Shown here in pieces: positions 1-8,514 of a stretch of DNA of 35,988 nt. Positions within the stretch are counted from its first letter, which is position 1; each line of letters begins with the position of its first letter. Origin of the DNA: CAZDVQ01 sp964508975 (GTDB lineage: Bacteria > Bacteroidota > Bacteroidia > Chitinophagales > Saprospiraceae); the NCBI GenBank assembly GCA_964508975.1, contig CAZDVQ010000046.1:1-35988 (forward strand), written 5' to 3'. A model generated the notes under the pieces. It saw nothing but the letters and a program-made list of their open reading frames with translations, was not told the DNA's origin and ran no database searches. Both the position numbers and the translations under genes were made by a program.

Positions 1-51
1 ATTGCACCTTTGGTGCTTTGTGTGTTTAAGAAAAATGTGTCCTAATCGTAG

Positions 52-151
52 CCTTGAAAAGGAGGGGTGGATGCAAGCGGAACGCAAAGGGTGGTTATTA
101 AGGCCGAAAAATACTGAAAAACAAACTCAATAATTAACGATTAATGGCATT
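52..151 (+). repeat. Repeat B, copy 1
   Basis: This is a non-coding repeat of about 100 bp. In order it holds CCTTGAAAAGGAGGGGTGGATGC, shown here as CCTTGAAAAGG then AGGGGTGGATGC, followed by AAGCGGAACGC, GGGTGGTTA, GGCCGAAAAAT, CTGAAAAACAAA and TTAATGGCATT. The same blocks in the same order occur inverted at 23733-23856 and direct at 23914-24016. The TTAATGGCATT end abuts a GC-rich hairpin element (154-253), exactly as in the 23914 copy. No gene is seen in positions 1-401. Confidence 0.75.
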
Positions 152-153
152 GT

Positions 154-253
154 GCGCTAGGTGCCCGAAAGGCTGCGCCGAAGGCGCAGGTGCGCAGCAC
201 CGAGGCGAACAGCCGAGCCTGTAGGGGACCGGCGACGCAACGCGGCGCAGCGC
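154..253 (-). repeat. GC-rich covarying hairpin element 1
   Basis: First copy of the family described in the findings. It is read on the minus strand (TTTGGGCGCTG end at 253). The closing stem on the plus strand is GCGCT (154-158) with AGCGC (249-253). Inside are GCGCC/GGCGC-type hairpins, a GGTGC-TGC-GCACC hairpin and the central GGCTGTTCGCC block. It lies between repeat B and a heptamer array, upstream of the GH3 gene. Short reading frames through it look like translated repeat, not protein. Confidence 0.75.
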
Positions 254-266
254 CCAAATCAATAAC

Positions 267-336
267 GATGAACGATGAACAATGAACAATGAATAATGAA
301 TGATGAACAATGAATGATGAACAGTGAATGATGAGC
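267..336. repeat. Heptamer tandem repeat, 10 units
   Basis: Ten consecutive 7-bp units occur here: GATGAAC twice, AATGAAC, AATGAAT twice, GATGAAC, AATGAAT, GATGAAC, AGTGAAT and GATGAGC. The units vary at only a few positions. The array directly follows GC-rich element 1. The same heptamers recur at 31234-31261. This resembles the short tandemly repeated repetitive heptamers known from filamentous cyanobacteria, by analogy only. Confidence 0.85.
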
Positions 337-347
337 TGGAAATATAC

Positions 348-375
348 TTGAAGATGTGCTAAATGATTAGCTTTG
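348..375 (+). promoter_or_regulatory. Candidate Bacteroidota promoter of the GH3 gene
   Basis: TTG at 348-350 and TAGCTTTG at 368-375 are separated by 17 bp and fit the Bacteroidota -33/-7 pattern (TTG, TAnnTTTG). The predicted transcript would start near 382. It would carry a true Shine-Dalgarno GGAGG at 391-395, six bases before the ATG at 402, which is unusual for this phylum. Confidence 0.5.
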
Positions 376-401
376 CAACGCCAAATTAAAGGAGGCCAAT
401 C

Positions 402-1901
402 ATGGGTTTTAAGCAAACAATCATTAGTCCATTCGCCAAAATTGTTTCGGCTGGCATCAAAAGCTGGTCGAAAAAAGCGGTGGAAAACCAAGATAAAATA
501 TTCTTGCAACTGTTGCAAAAAGGCGCCAAAACCAAGTTTGGTCGCGACCACCAGTTTGCCCAAATTAAAAGCCATGCCGATTTTGTAAAGCAGGTGCCCA
601 TTCGCGATTACGAGGGCTTAAAGCCTTATATTGAGCTTGTTACACAAGGCCAACCCGATATTTTATGGCCAGGTAAACCGATGTACTTTGCCAAGACATC
701 GGGCACGACATCAGGCGTGAAGTACATTCCTTTAACCAAAGATTCATTGCCTAACCATTTTGGTACAGCCCGCAACGCTTTGTTTAATTACATGGCTACT
801 ACGGGAAAAGGCCAATTCATGGATGGCAAGATGATATTTTTATCGGGCAGCCCCGAGATGGACACCAAGGGCGGCATCCTCACCGGCCGTTTGTCGGGTA
901 TTGTTAACCACCAGGTGCCGGCTTGGCTGCGCACTAACCAGTTGCCCAGCTATACCACGAATTGTATTGAAGCGTGGGAAACCAAGCTCGACGCCATCGT
1001 GCGGGAGACCATACACCAGGACATGCGCCTGATTAGCGGTATTCCGCCTTGGGTACAAATGTATTACGAGCGATTGTTGCAGGAAAGTGGTAAGTCAACC
1101 ATTTTGGAATTATTCCCTAACCTGAGCATGTTTGCCTACGGTGGCGTGAACTTTGAGCCCTACCGCTCGAAACTAGAGGAACTGGTTGGCGCACGGCTAG
1201 ACAGCGTGGAAACCTACCCAGCATCGGAAGGTTTTATTGCCTTCCAGGACGCTTGGCCGCATGAAGGTTTGTTGCTGAACAGCAACTCGGGAATCTTCTT
1301 CGAGTTTGTACCAGCTTCCGAGATTTTTGAACCACAGCCAACCCGTTTGACCCTCCGCGACGTGCAAATGGGCGTGAATTACGCCTTGATTATCAACAAT
1401 AATGCAGGGCTTTGGGGCTATAATATCGGCGATACGGTAGAGTTTGTATCGCTCAACCCTCACCGTATTATTGTAACGGGCCGGATTAAACATTTTATCT
1501 CTGCTTTTGGCGAGCACGTGATTGGCAAAGAGGTTGACAAGGCCATGCAACAAGCCGCCGATGCCGCTGGATTGCGTATTGTTGAATTCACCGTAGCGCC
1601 GCAAATTACCCCACCGGAAGGCGGCCAGCCCTACCATGAGTGGTTCGTTGAATTTGACCAAGACCCCGCTGATTTAGAAGCTTTTGAGAAAGCCGTTGAT
1701 GCCAACATGCAGCAGCAAAATATTTATTACCAAGACTTAATTGAAGGTAATATTCTGCGAACCCTGCGTATCAGGCCCATGCAGCGCGGGGCGTTTATCG
1801 ACTATATGCGCTCCATCGGGAAACTTGGGGGCCAAAACAAGGTGCCCCGCTTGAGTAACGACCGTAAAATGGTCAGCGAAATTGAAAAATACAAACGATA
1901 A
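402..1901 (+). CDS. GH3-family acyl-adenylate-forming protein
   Basis: This 499-residue protein belongs to the GH3 (auxin-responsive promoter) family. Plant members adenylate a carboxylic acid and join it to an amino acid. Bacterial members are common in Bacteroidota, but their substrates are unknown. The ATP-binding motif TSGTTSGVKYIP lies at residues 99-110. The second adenylation motif YPASEGFIA is at 272-280. A GYNIGDTVEFV block (339-349) and GRIKHFISAFGEHV (360-373) mark the hinge to the C-terminal lid. No signal peptide or membrane segment is seen, so it should be cytosolic. Length is normal for bacterial GH3 proteins. The start is fixed by GGAGG at 391-395. The homogentisate dioxygenase gene follows after 66 bp on the same strand. 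A shared aromatic-acid role is conceivable, but this is inference only. Confidence 0.88.
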   Translation: MGFKQTIISPFAKIVSAGIKSWSKKAVENQDKIFLQLLQKGAKTKFGRDHQFAQIKSHADFVKQVPIRDYEGLKPYIELVTQGQPDILWPGKPMYFAKTSGTTSGVKYIPLTKDSLPNHFGTARNALFNYMATTGKGQFMDGKMIFLSGSPEMDTKGGILTGRLSGIVNHQVPAWLRTNQLPSYTTNCIEAWETKLDAIVRETIHQDMRLISGIPPWVQMYYERLLQESGKSTILELFPNLSMFAYGGVNFEPYRSKLEELVGARLDSVETYPASEGFIAFQDAWPHEGLLLNSNSGIFFEFVPASEIFEPQPTRLTLRDVQMGVNYALIINNNAGLWGYNIGDTVEFVSLNPHRIIVTGRIKHFISAFGEHVIGKEVDKAMQQAADAAGLRIVEFTVAPQITPPEGGQPYHEWFVEFDQDPADLEAFEKAVDANMQQQNIYYQDLIEGNILRTLRIRPMQRGAFIDYMRSIGKLGGQNKVPRLSNDRKMVSEIEKYKR

Positions 1902-1967
1902 GCTCTATTAGCCTAGCTTTTTGTAATTTTACATAGCAATCCCTACTACCCTAACCAATTTTATTGT

Positions 1968-3125
1968 ATGCCTCACTATCACAGTTTAGGAAACTTCCCG
2001 TCGAAGCGGCACATACAGTTCCGCCAGCCCGACGGTAGTTTATACCACGAGGAGCTTTTCTCTACAGAAGGTTTTTCGAGTATGTACTCCCTGTTGTACC
2101 ATACCAACCCGCCTACCCAGATTAAACAAATTGGCGACCCTTACTCAGTAGCACCGAAGTTGGTCAACGACAAGCAACTGAAACCACGTTGTTTGCTGGG
2201 CTTCAACATCAGTCCGGAGGATGACTACATTCAGAGCCGCAAGCCCGTGTTGGTGAATAGCGACTGTAAAATTATCCTCGCGGCACCCCGCCAGAGCATG
2301 ACGGATTACTTTTTCAAAAATGCTGATGCCGACGAAGTGATTTTTGTACACGTTGGCTCGGGCGTTTTGAAAACCATGTACGGTAATATTGCGTTTGGTT
2401 ATGGAGATTATCTCGTCATTCCGCGTGGTACAACCTACCAGTTGATGTTTGACACGCCCGATAACCGCTTATTCATCGTGGAATCATATAGCCCGGTGCT
2501 TACACCAAGGCGTTACCGCAATGAATTTGGCCAGTTGTTGGAGCATTCGCCCTTTTACGAGCGCGATTTCCGTAAACCAAGCGACTTAGAAACACATAAC
2601 GAAAAAGGAGATTTCAAGTTTTTCATCAAGAAACAAGACTTGATTTATCCTTACGTGTACTTGAACCATCCCTTCGATGTGGTAGGCTGGGACGGGTATT
2701 GCTACCCTTATGCCTTCTCTATCCACGAGTTTGAACCCATCACGGGCCGCGTTCACCAACCACCTCCGGTACACCAAACCTTCCAGACGGCAGGTTTTGT
2801 GATTTGCTCTTTCGTACCGCGTTTGTATGATTACCATCCATTAGCTATACCAGCGCCATACAACCACAGTAACATCGACTCAGACGAGGTGCTGTACTAT
2901 GTGGATGGTGATTTCATGAGCCGTAAATCGGTAGAGAAAGGTATGATTACCTTGCACCCCGCGGGGATTCCACATGGCCCGCACATGGGCACGGTTGAGA
3001 AGAGCATTGGCAAAAAAGGCACCGAAGAGTTGGCCGTGATGGTTGATACCTTTAGGCCTTTGTACCCAACCGAGCATTGCCCGGGTATTGAGATAGACGA
3101 TTATTACCAAAGCTGGTTGAAATAG
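1968..3125 (+). CDS. hmgA: Homogentisate 1,2-dioxygenase
   Basis: This 385-residue cytosolic non-haem iron enzyme opens the ring of homogentisate to maleylacetoacetate in tyrosine and phenylalanine breakdown. The C-terminal cupin carries the iron-binding region: H300 in PYNHSNIDSDE, with an acidic ligand that should be D306 or E307, and H336 in LHPAGIPHGPH. GRVHQPPPVHQTF (261-272) is the usual substrate-pocket segment. The protein is shorter than the roughly 440-residue animal enzyme and matches the compact bacterial form. The start is the first ATG after the GH3 stop, and no Shine-Dalgarno is seen. The neighbouring tyrosine-pathway genes (hpd, fahA, maiA) are not in this window, so the pathway is not clustered here. 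Confidence 0.93.
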   Translation: MPHYHSLGNFPSKRHIQFRQPDGSLYHEELFSTEGFSSMYSLLYHTNPPTQIKQIGDPYSVAPKLVNDKQLKPRCLLGFNISPEDDYIQSRKPVLVNSDCKIILAAPRQSMTDYFFKNADADEVIFVHVGSGVLKTMYGNIAFGYGDYLVIPRGTTYQLMFDTPDNRLFIVESYSPVLTPRRYRNEFGQLLEHSPFYERDFRKPSDLETHNEKGDFKFFIKKQDLIYPYVYLNHPFDVVGWDGYCYPYAFSIHEFEPITGRVHQPPPVHQTFQTAGFVICSFVPRLYDYHPLAIPAPYNHSNIDSDEVLYYVDGDFMSRKSVEKGMITLHPAGIPHGPHMGTVEKSIGKKGTEELAVMVDTFRPLYPTEHCPGIEIDDYYQSWLK

Positions 3126-3227
3126 CTTTTTGTTGCAGTCGAGTTAATCGATTAATTGCTAGGCAGGCCAACGGATGGGTGTATTATATCGTCTTGTAAG
3201 TAGACTAATTATCACCAAACATACTTT

Positions 3228-6200
3228 ATGAAAACACTTTACCCCAAGTTAGGTCAGTGGTTAGGGATGCTTGCCGTACTATTTAGTACAACCCAAGTCA
3301 TTGCCCAAAACCCTTCGGTAGCGCGTATTTGGAACGAGGCCCAAATACAGGCTATACGCCGCGACTTTGCCCGACCACCTATTCAAGCCCGTAACCTATT
3401 TCACGTATCGGCAGTCATGTACGATGCCTGGGCAGCTTACGAGCCAAATGCGCAAACCTACTTTTTAGGCAATACGCATGACATGTATACTTTTCAGTTT
3501 AACGGTGTACCTGTACCTGCGGACAAAAAAGCGGCGCAAGAAGAGGCCATTAGTTATGCAGCCTATCGTATGATGAAACACCGTTATGCGGGCTCGCCCA
3601 ACGCGGCTATTACCATGCCGATGTTGGATTCTATCATGTTAGCCTTAGAGTATGACCCCAACTATACCTCTACCAATTATGCTAACGGTATGCCTGCGGC
3701 CTTGGGTAATTACATCGCAAGCCAAGTTATAGCCTGGGGTTTGATTGATGGTTCAAACGAACAAATTAACTATACCAATGTATTTTACCAACCGGTTAAC
3801 CAGGCCATGTCGCCCGTGGTGCCCGGTAACCCGACCATAAGTAATCCTAATCGTTGGCAGCCACTGGCCTTCAGCGTGTTTATTGACCAAAACGGGAACG
3901 TTATCCTAGGTTCTGTTCCTGCATTTCAAAGCCCTGAGTGGGGTAGGGTATACCCGTTTGCCTTGCCTGACTCGGTCAAGTCTATTTTTACCCGCGGTGG
4001 AAACCAATACCCTGTTTACCATAACCCTGGCCCGCCACCGCTGTTAGATGTGTCGAGTTTTGGTGGTACAACTGACGATTACAGGTGGGGTTTCGAACTA
4101 GTTGCGGCTTGGTCGTCTCACCTCGACCCAGCAGACAGTGTGATTTGGGATATTTCACCCGCCAGCATTGGGAATACGCTTGCCTTGCCTGACTCACTAG
4201 ATGATTACCGCACTTTCTACGATTTTGAAAACGGCGGTGTTACCAATGCGCCCGGCTATACAGTGAACCCTAAAACGGGTTTGCCTTACACCCCTCAAAT
4301 GGTTCGTAGAGGCGATTATACCCGTGTACTAGCCGAATTCTGGGCCGATGGCCCTAACTCTGAAACCCCTCCAGGCCACTGGTTTGCGGTTTGGAATAAA
4401 GTGAACAATAACCCCTTGCTAGAACGCCGCTGGATGGGCCAAGGCCCTGAACTTGAACAACTGGAATGGGACGTCAAATCTTACTTTACCCTGGGTGCCG
4501 GTATGCATGATGCAGCCATTACTGCATGGGGGATCAAAGGCTGGTATGACCACGTTAGGCCAATTTCTGCCATTCGGTATATGTCGGACCGTGGGCAGTG
4601 TACCGACCCTGCGCTCCCCCGTTACCACCCGCTAGGGGTTAACTTAATCCCAGGCTTCATTGAAATGGTCCAGTTTGGCGATCCGCTCGCCGGCAACAAT
4701 AACCAAAATGTAAACAAAATTAAAGTTAAAGCGTGGCGTGGCCCTAGCTATATTTTCAATGCTGCAACAGATGTTGCAGGTGTTGACTGGATATTGATGG
4801 AAAACTGGTGGCCTTACCAAAGACCAACTTTCGTTTCACCACCCTTTGGTGGCTATATTTCTGGTCACTCTACCTATTCGCGTACGGCTGCTGAGGTATT
4901 GACTGCCATTACAGGCGACCCGTTTTTCCCTGGGGGTATGGGCGAGTTCCTTTGCCCAAGGAACCAGTATCTCGTATTTGAAGATGGTCCAAGTGATACC
5001 ATCCGCCTACAATGGGCTACTTATCGCGATGCATCTGACCAATGTAGTTTGTCGCGTATTTGGGGTGGTATCCACCCGCCCTGCGATGATATTCCAGGCC
5101 GTAAAATAGGTATTATGGTCGCTAACGATGTCGTAAATAAAGTAAACGAACTCGTTGATGCTAACCAAAAGCCCGACTTGATTAGCCTAAGCACCTCATT
5201 AGATACGATTATAGGAGCTAATGCTGGTGTGGGCACTTTCCTTGTCACACTGGTGTACGAACGAAATTTAGATACCTCCGTTGTACCCAATATCAGTTTC
5301 CCAACAGAAAACCCATTGGCCCAAACCCTCGTGCTAAACCCTAGCCAAAGCCAGTGGATAAGCGCTTATACTTACCAAGCCGCTTACGATGTTTTGGCCT
5401 CCAGCAACGAGATGCTGTTGGATATCGACATTCAAGTTACGGGCGGTATGGACGCCGATAGCATGGTGCAAGATACCTTCACTAAGCTCGATGCCTTTGA
5501 TATCTTAACCAATAAGCCATTGGTTACCAGTGTTGTAGCTAATACCTACGAGTTGGCTGATGCCCAAGTGGGCAGCCACGCTTTCGTGTTGAATATTTTC
5601 TACAACGAGGACATGGATACCACCATCATGCCATCGGTATTTTTCACTGGTGCCAACCCATTGGCTAGGTCGCTCGAGCTCGACAGTGCTAACTGCGTTT
5701 GGATATTGCCTAACGTTTTTGTCATCACCTACAGCTTGAAAGATTCTAGCGAAACCCTCCTGAATATCGGCTTTGATGTTGATGGTGGCCGCAATATGTT
5801 GGGTAATGCACAAGTACCTTTTGATACCACTGGCTTCTTCAGCATTGACACTGAAAACCCAGAGGTATTGAGTATCACGGTCAACCTAGATACCATCCGT
5901 TTGCAACATGTTGGAACAGCCAGTTTTGAGCTGCTCATCACTTACTCCGAGGCAATGGACGAAGCCGATTTAATCCAGTGCAGTTTCCCCGTTGAGGATC
6001 CCTTGGCCTCTGTGCTAGTCTTCAATCCTGATAGCAGTGCCTGGGTTGATGACTTCAGCTTCAAAGCCCGTTACGATGTAATTTATCAAATTGACACCCT
6101 GGATGCCATCGACGTGGCTGCTGCTGGCGGGGCCGACTGGTTCGGCAACGCTGCCACTGGTCTTAGCGTCACTGATTTATTCAGCATCCGCATGGTAGAT

Positions 6201-6476
6201 ACGTTGGTGAGCAACGAACACCTGGCTTTCAGTCAGTTACGCATGTTCCCTAACCCGGTGCCTCGCGATGCTAGCTTCCAATTGCGCTTTGACGCACTTA
6301 CTGGCCAAACCGATATCAACATGTTCGATATCAATGGCCGATTGGTGTACAACAACATCATGCAAGTGGGTAGCACCGGCTTACAAGTGCCTACTACAGG
6401 TTTAAGTGCGGGTGTTTACCTCGTTAAAATATCCGATAGCCAGCAAATTAAAACCTTGCGCTTGGTTGTCGAGTAG
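3228..6476 (+). CDS. Secreted vanadium-haloperoxidase/PAP2-like protein with T9SS tail
   Basis: This 1082-residue exported protein begins with a signal peptide (about 1-27, ending VIAQ). The N-terminal half is an all-helical vanadium-dependent haloperoxidase or type 2 phosphatidic-acid phosphatase domain. The oxyanion-binding motifs are intact: K437-x6-R444-P445 (KGWYDHVRP), S545-G546-H547, and S609-R610-x5-H616 (SRIWGGIH). These residues hold vanadate in haloperoxidases and phosphate in PAP2 enzymes, so chemistry cannot be chosen from motifs alone. Three Ig-like repeats of about 110 residues follow (roughly 645-1000), each with conserved NPLA and W blocks. The final 75 residues form a type A T9SS sorting domain (FPNPVPRDASF, DINGRLVY, LSAGVYLVKI, ending VVE), predicting outer-membrane translocation and surface attachment or release. 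A GC-rich element starts about 12 bases after the stop. Confidence 0.85.
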   Translation: MKTLYPKLGQWLGMLAVLFSTTQVIAQNPSVARIWNEAQIQAIRRDFARPPIQARNLFHVSAVMYDAWAAYEPNAQTYFLGNTHDMYTFQFNGVPVPADKKAAQEEAISYAAYRMMKHRYAGSPNAAITMPMLDSIMLALEYDPNYTSTNYANGMPAALGNYIASQVIAWGLIDGSNEQINYTNVFYQPVNQAMSPVVPGNPTISNPNRWQPLAFSVFIDQNGNVILGSVPAFQSPEWGRVYPFALPDSVKSIFTRGGNQYPVYHNPGPPPLLDVSSFGGTTDDYRWGFELVAAWSSHLDPADSVIWDISPASIGNTLALPDSLDDYRTFYDFENGGVTNAPGYTVNPKTGLPYTPQMVRRGDYTRVLAEFWADGPNSETPPGHWFAVWNKVNNNPLLERRWMGQGPELEQLEWDVKSYFTLGAGMHDAAITAWGIKGWYDHVRPISAIRYMSDRGQCTDPALPRYHPLGVNLIPGFIEMVQFGDPLAGNNNQNVNKIKVKAWRGPSYIFNAATDVAGVDWILMENWWPYQRPTFVSPPFGGYISGHSTYSRTAAEVLTAITGDPFFPGGMGEFLCPRNQYLVFEDGPSDTIRLQWATYRDASDQCSLSRIWGGIHPPCDDIPGRKIGIMVANDVVNKVNELVDANQKPDLISLSTSLDTIIGANAGVGTFLVTLVYERNLDTSVVPNISFPTENPLAQTLVLNPSQSQWISAYTYQAAYDVLASSNEMLLDIDIQVTGGMDADSMVQDTFTKLDAFDILTNKPLVTSVVANTYELADAQVGSHAFVLNIFYNEDMDTTIMPSVFFTGANPLARSLELDSANCVWILPNVFVITYSLKDSSETLLNIGFDVDGGRNMLGNAQVPFDTTGFFSIDTENPEVLSITVNLDTIRLQHVGTASFELLITYSEAMDEADLIQCSFPVEDPLASVLVFNPDSSAWVDDFSFKARYDVIYQIDTLDAIDVAAAGGADWFGNAATGLSVTDLFSIRMVDTLVSNEHLAFSQLRMFPNPVPRDASFQLRFDALTGQTDINMFDINGRLVYNNIMQVGSTGLQVPTTGLSAGVYLVKISDSQQIKTLRLVVE

Positions 6477-6488
6477 ATTCTTTTTTGG

Positions 6489-6598
6489 GCGCATCCCCGT
6501 TTTAGCTGAGGCTAAAACGGGGTCGCCGCCCTTTGGGTGCGCTGTTCGCTTAGTGCTACGCACCGCCGCTGACGCGGCGCCCGCCGGTCGGCTTGCGC
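6489..6598 (+). repeat. GC-rich covarying hairpin element 2
   Basis: The closing stem GCGCA (6489-6493) pairs with TGCGC (6594-6598), a pair not used by any other copy. Its first internal hairpin is long: CCCCGTTTTAGC, loop TGAG, GCTAAAACGGGG. The central block reads GCGCTGTTCGCT, followed by GTGCTACGCAC and GCCGCTGACGCGGC hairpins. It lies in sense orientation directly behind the haloperoxidase-like gene and before the 6630 gene, so it may be co-transcribed with both. Confidence 0.75.
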
Positions 6599-6629
6599 GG
6601 CTACCCGCACTGGCGAGTTAAATATTACA

Positions 6630-6983
6630 ATGATAGGTACCATTCAACAATCCACCGACGGCCTACTAGCCGTGCATATCACGGGCTACGATGAACCCAA
6701 CAACGGGCGTTCTTTGTGGCAGGCAGAGTTGTTCTACAAAGGTGAGGCTTACACGGTTCAGTTAACGGGCGCACAACACTGCTGGCTCAATTTCCACTTG
6801 GAGCACTGGCAATTAGACGCCGCAGATAGCCCTTACTATTACCTGCCTACCGAGGGCCAAGCAATTTTAATCAAAAAAGCAGACTTATCGGTCAGTTTGC
6901 TGGCGTATAGGCCATTATCCACTTTATATTTCAAAGGTAACCACTTTGAGCGGGGTGAGTTGGTGGAGCTGTTTGAGGGGTAG
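6630..6983 (+). CDS. Hypothetical protein, 117 aa
   Basis: I do not recognise a family. The 117-residue product is soluble, without a signal peptide or membrane segment, and acidic. It is rich in aromatic residues (several W and Y), and its alternating hydrophobic pattern suggests a mostly beta fold. The composition and codon use look like a real gene, not a shadow. The ATG at 6630 is the first after the GC-rich element. No Shine-Dalgarno is seen and no TAnnTTTG box lies close upstream, so it may depend on read-through from the 3228 gene. It converges with the DUF4291 gene, with only 14 bp between the stops and no clear terminator. Confidence 0.6.
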   Translation: MIGTIQQSTDGLLAVHITGYDEPNNGRSLWQAELFYKGEAYTVQLTGAQHCWLNFHLEHWQLDAADSPYYYLPTEGQAILIKKADLSVSLLAYRPLSTLYFKGNHFERGELVELFEG

Positions 6984-6997
6984 GGAAAGGAGTTAAC

Positions 6998-7639
6998 TCA
7001 AGCTCCCAAGCCAATTTGTAACTGCAAGTCGGTATATTTTGGGGTGTAGGTCCACTCTTTGGGAACGAATAAATCTCCAATCTTTTTGTTGTCTATTTTT
7101 TGCTTTTGTGCTTTAACGAAGGCAGTCATATCTATAATTTCAACAATCATTTCTTGGCCAAATTGCTGGAGTAAATCGTCTTTGATACCAAGTTGTATGG
7201 CTTTACGGATGAGTTTGTTGCCGTAAATATCGTGGTCTGGGTCCCATTGCAACCTTGCGGGCTTTTGGCTCAGTGCAAGGTCCCATGCTTCACGAGTAGG
7301 GTAGATGTTTTCTTGGTAGGAGCTAAAAGCACAATTGGCTAATATTAAGTCAAAGTCATTTTTGCGAATCCATATACCTAGTATTCTTTCTTGATTTTCT
7401 TTTTCAGCCCAGCCACAACGGTACATCATCCACAAAAAATTGGGTTTAATCCAGGTCATTCTCGAGTAGCTGTAATGCGGGCCCCCAAAGCGTTGATGCT
7501 CCAGCGCGAAGTTGGCAATATTATGATTAAAAGCTTGATAAACAAGGATATGTTCATCGGTTTGCTGGCCAAGTATATGTCTTCCGGCTTGAGGTACTGA
7601 TTGTATATATTCCAAATATGGGATAGTTTCAATTTTCAT
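6998..7639 (-). CDS. DUF4291 family protein
   Basis: This 213-residue soluble protein belongs to DUF4291, a widespread family of unknown function. The family hallmark SRMTWIKPNFLWMMYRCGWAEKENQERIL is present around residues 58-86: the TWIKPNFLWMMYR core and the following K-ENQERIL are clear. A second conserved block, YPTREAWDLAL and RLQWDPDHDIYG, lies near 113-140. No signal peptide or metal motif is obvious. It lies 48 bp downstream of a small membrane-protein gene on the same strand and may form a two-gene operon with it, served by the promoter at 8004-8011. I do not assign an activity. Confidence 0.85.
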   Translation of the reverse strand: MKIETIPYLEYIQSVPQAGRHILGQQTDEHILVYQAFNHNIANFALEHQRFGGPHYSYSRMTWIKPNFLWMMYRCGWAEKENQERILGIWIRKNDFDLILANCAFSSYQENIYPTREAWDLALSQKPARLQWDPDHDIYGNKLIRKAIQLGIKDDLLQQFGQEMIVEIIDMTAFVKAQKQKIDNKKIGDLFVPKEWTYTPKYTDLQLQIGLGA

Positions 7640-7687
7640 GTGGTTGGTTATTTATTTTAGAATGATTTTATACGGAATTGCTATTCA

Positions 7688-7981
7688 TCATGCAAATAGG
7701 AAAAATAGAATAACTGCCAATGGGAACCAAATACAGCCCGTGGCAATGTAAATGGTATCTTCATCGGCAAGCGGTACCTCTTTGGCTATTTTCCGATATT
7801 GAGAAACCGAAACGCTAAATAGCAATAAATTACTTAGAAGTATAATCCAAAGCGGGACCAAAGCAAATCCAAGGAACATGTGATCTACCGGGGATGTGCT
7901 AATCATGTATTGCGCCCAAATGCAATAAACAACAACTGACCCCGACACAATAGCGTTGATAAGCGGCAATGTCTTGTTCAT
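7688..7981 (-). CDS. Small membrane protein, 97 aa, unknown
   Basis: This 97-residue protein has three predicted membrane spans: about 7-25 (LINAIVSGSVVVYCIWAQY), 35-58 (FLGFALVPLWIILLSNLLLF) and 80-97 at the C terminus. A short polar loop with basic residues (QYRKIAKEVPLADED) separates spans two and three. No family is recognised. It is the first gene of a probable operon with the DUF4291 gene. A perfect TATATTTG box lies 23 bases upstream of the ATG, which supports the start. Confidence 0.65.
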   Translation of the reverse strand: MNKTLPLINAIVSGSVVVYCIWAQYMISTSPVDHMFLGFALVPLWIILLSNLLLFSVSVSQYRKIAKEVPLADEDTIYIATGCIWFPLAVILFFLFA

Positions 7982-8003
7982 CCTTGACTAGTTAAATGTT
8001 ACT

Positions 8004-8011
8004 CAAATATA
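8004..8011 (-). promoter_or_regulatory. -7 box TATATTTG for the 7981/7639 genes
   Basis: On the minus strand TATATTTG matches TAnnTTTG exactly, 23 bases before the ATG at 7981. No TTG is seen at the expected -33 distance, so the call rests on the -7 box and position. Confidence 0.45.
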
Positions 8012-8082
8012 CAAATAAATATTAGTCAGCCTAGTTTATATGTATTGAAGGCTTTAGGACGTGCTTCGCCAGGACACGATTC

Positions 8083-8241
8083 GGCCTAGCGATGTGGAGC
8101 GGTGGCGCAACGCGCCAGACCAAGCCGCCCCAATTGAAGAGACAACACATGCCTCGGCTCCCGCCGTAGGCGGGTAGGGCGGCGAAGGGCCGAGCGCCAG
8201 CGAGCCGCGTAACGTAGCGGCGGCGCATCGCGCCGAAGGCC
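8083..8241 (-). repeat. GC-rich covarying hairpin element 3 (GGCC subtype)
   Basis: The closing stem is GGCCT (8083-8087) with AGGCC (8237-8241), shared only with element 5. The same two copies share GGCCTAGCGATGTGGAGCGG, a GGGCCGAGCG block and AGCGAGCCGCG. Element 3 is longer by about 60 nt because of an insert near 8120-8175 that itself contains a CCCGCC-GTA-GGCGGG hairpin. It lies between divergent genes. Confidence 0.7.
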
Positions 8242-8252
8242 CCAAATCGATT

Positions 8253-8284
8253 AAATGATGAAATGAATAAATGATGAAATGAAC
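8253..8284. repeat. 16-bp tandem duplication
   Basis: Two adjacent 16-bp units (8253-8268 and 8269-8284), AAATGATGAAATGAAT and AAATGATGAAATGAAC, differ at one base. They lie about 11 bp beyond the TTTGGGG end of element 3, the same side that carries the heptamers at element 1. Nothing else of note is seen between 8285 and the promoter candidate at 8379. Confidence 0.75.
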
Positions 8285-8378
8285 TTTAGATAAACTAGGT
8301 CCTGTGCCTAGCGTTAAAATTGCAGTTTTACAGCTTTAAACCGTTACGCTAAACATAGACTAAGTCAAACTAATTATT

Positions 8379-8386
8379 TAGTTTTG
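8379..8386 (+). promoter_or_regulatory. Possible -7 box of the TlpA-like gene
   Basis: TAGTTTTG matches TAnnTTTG, about 130 bases before the ATG at 8515. No TTG at -33 is seen. If used, the leader would be unusually long. Confidence 0.3.
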
Positions 8387-8514
8387 CGTTTCAAAATTGG
8401 AACAATATTCGCAAGGCTCTTGCTGTTGTTTCAAAGGTAGCATCATTGCTGCCATTTTGACACATTTGTATATCCCTTTACGTTATACCCATTACGACAA
8501 AAGAAATAGACTTT

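Noticed and set aside
154..253. GC-rich elements as tRNA genes or fragments
   Set aside because: They have about five hairpins and no TTCRANNC T-loop, anticodon stem or CCA-like end that fits a tRNA.
141..575. Minus-strand open frame over element 1 and the heptamers
   Set aside because: Its sequence is translated heptamer repeat (FIVH-type periodic residues) joined to antisense of the GH3 gene.
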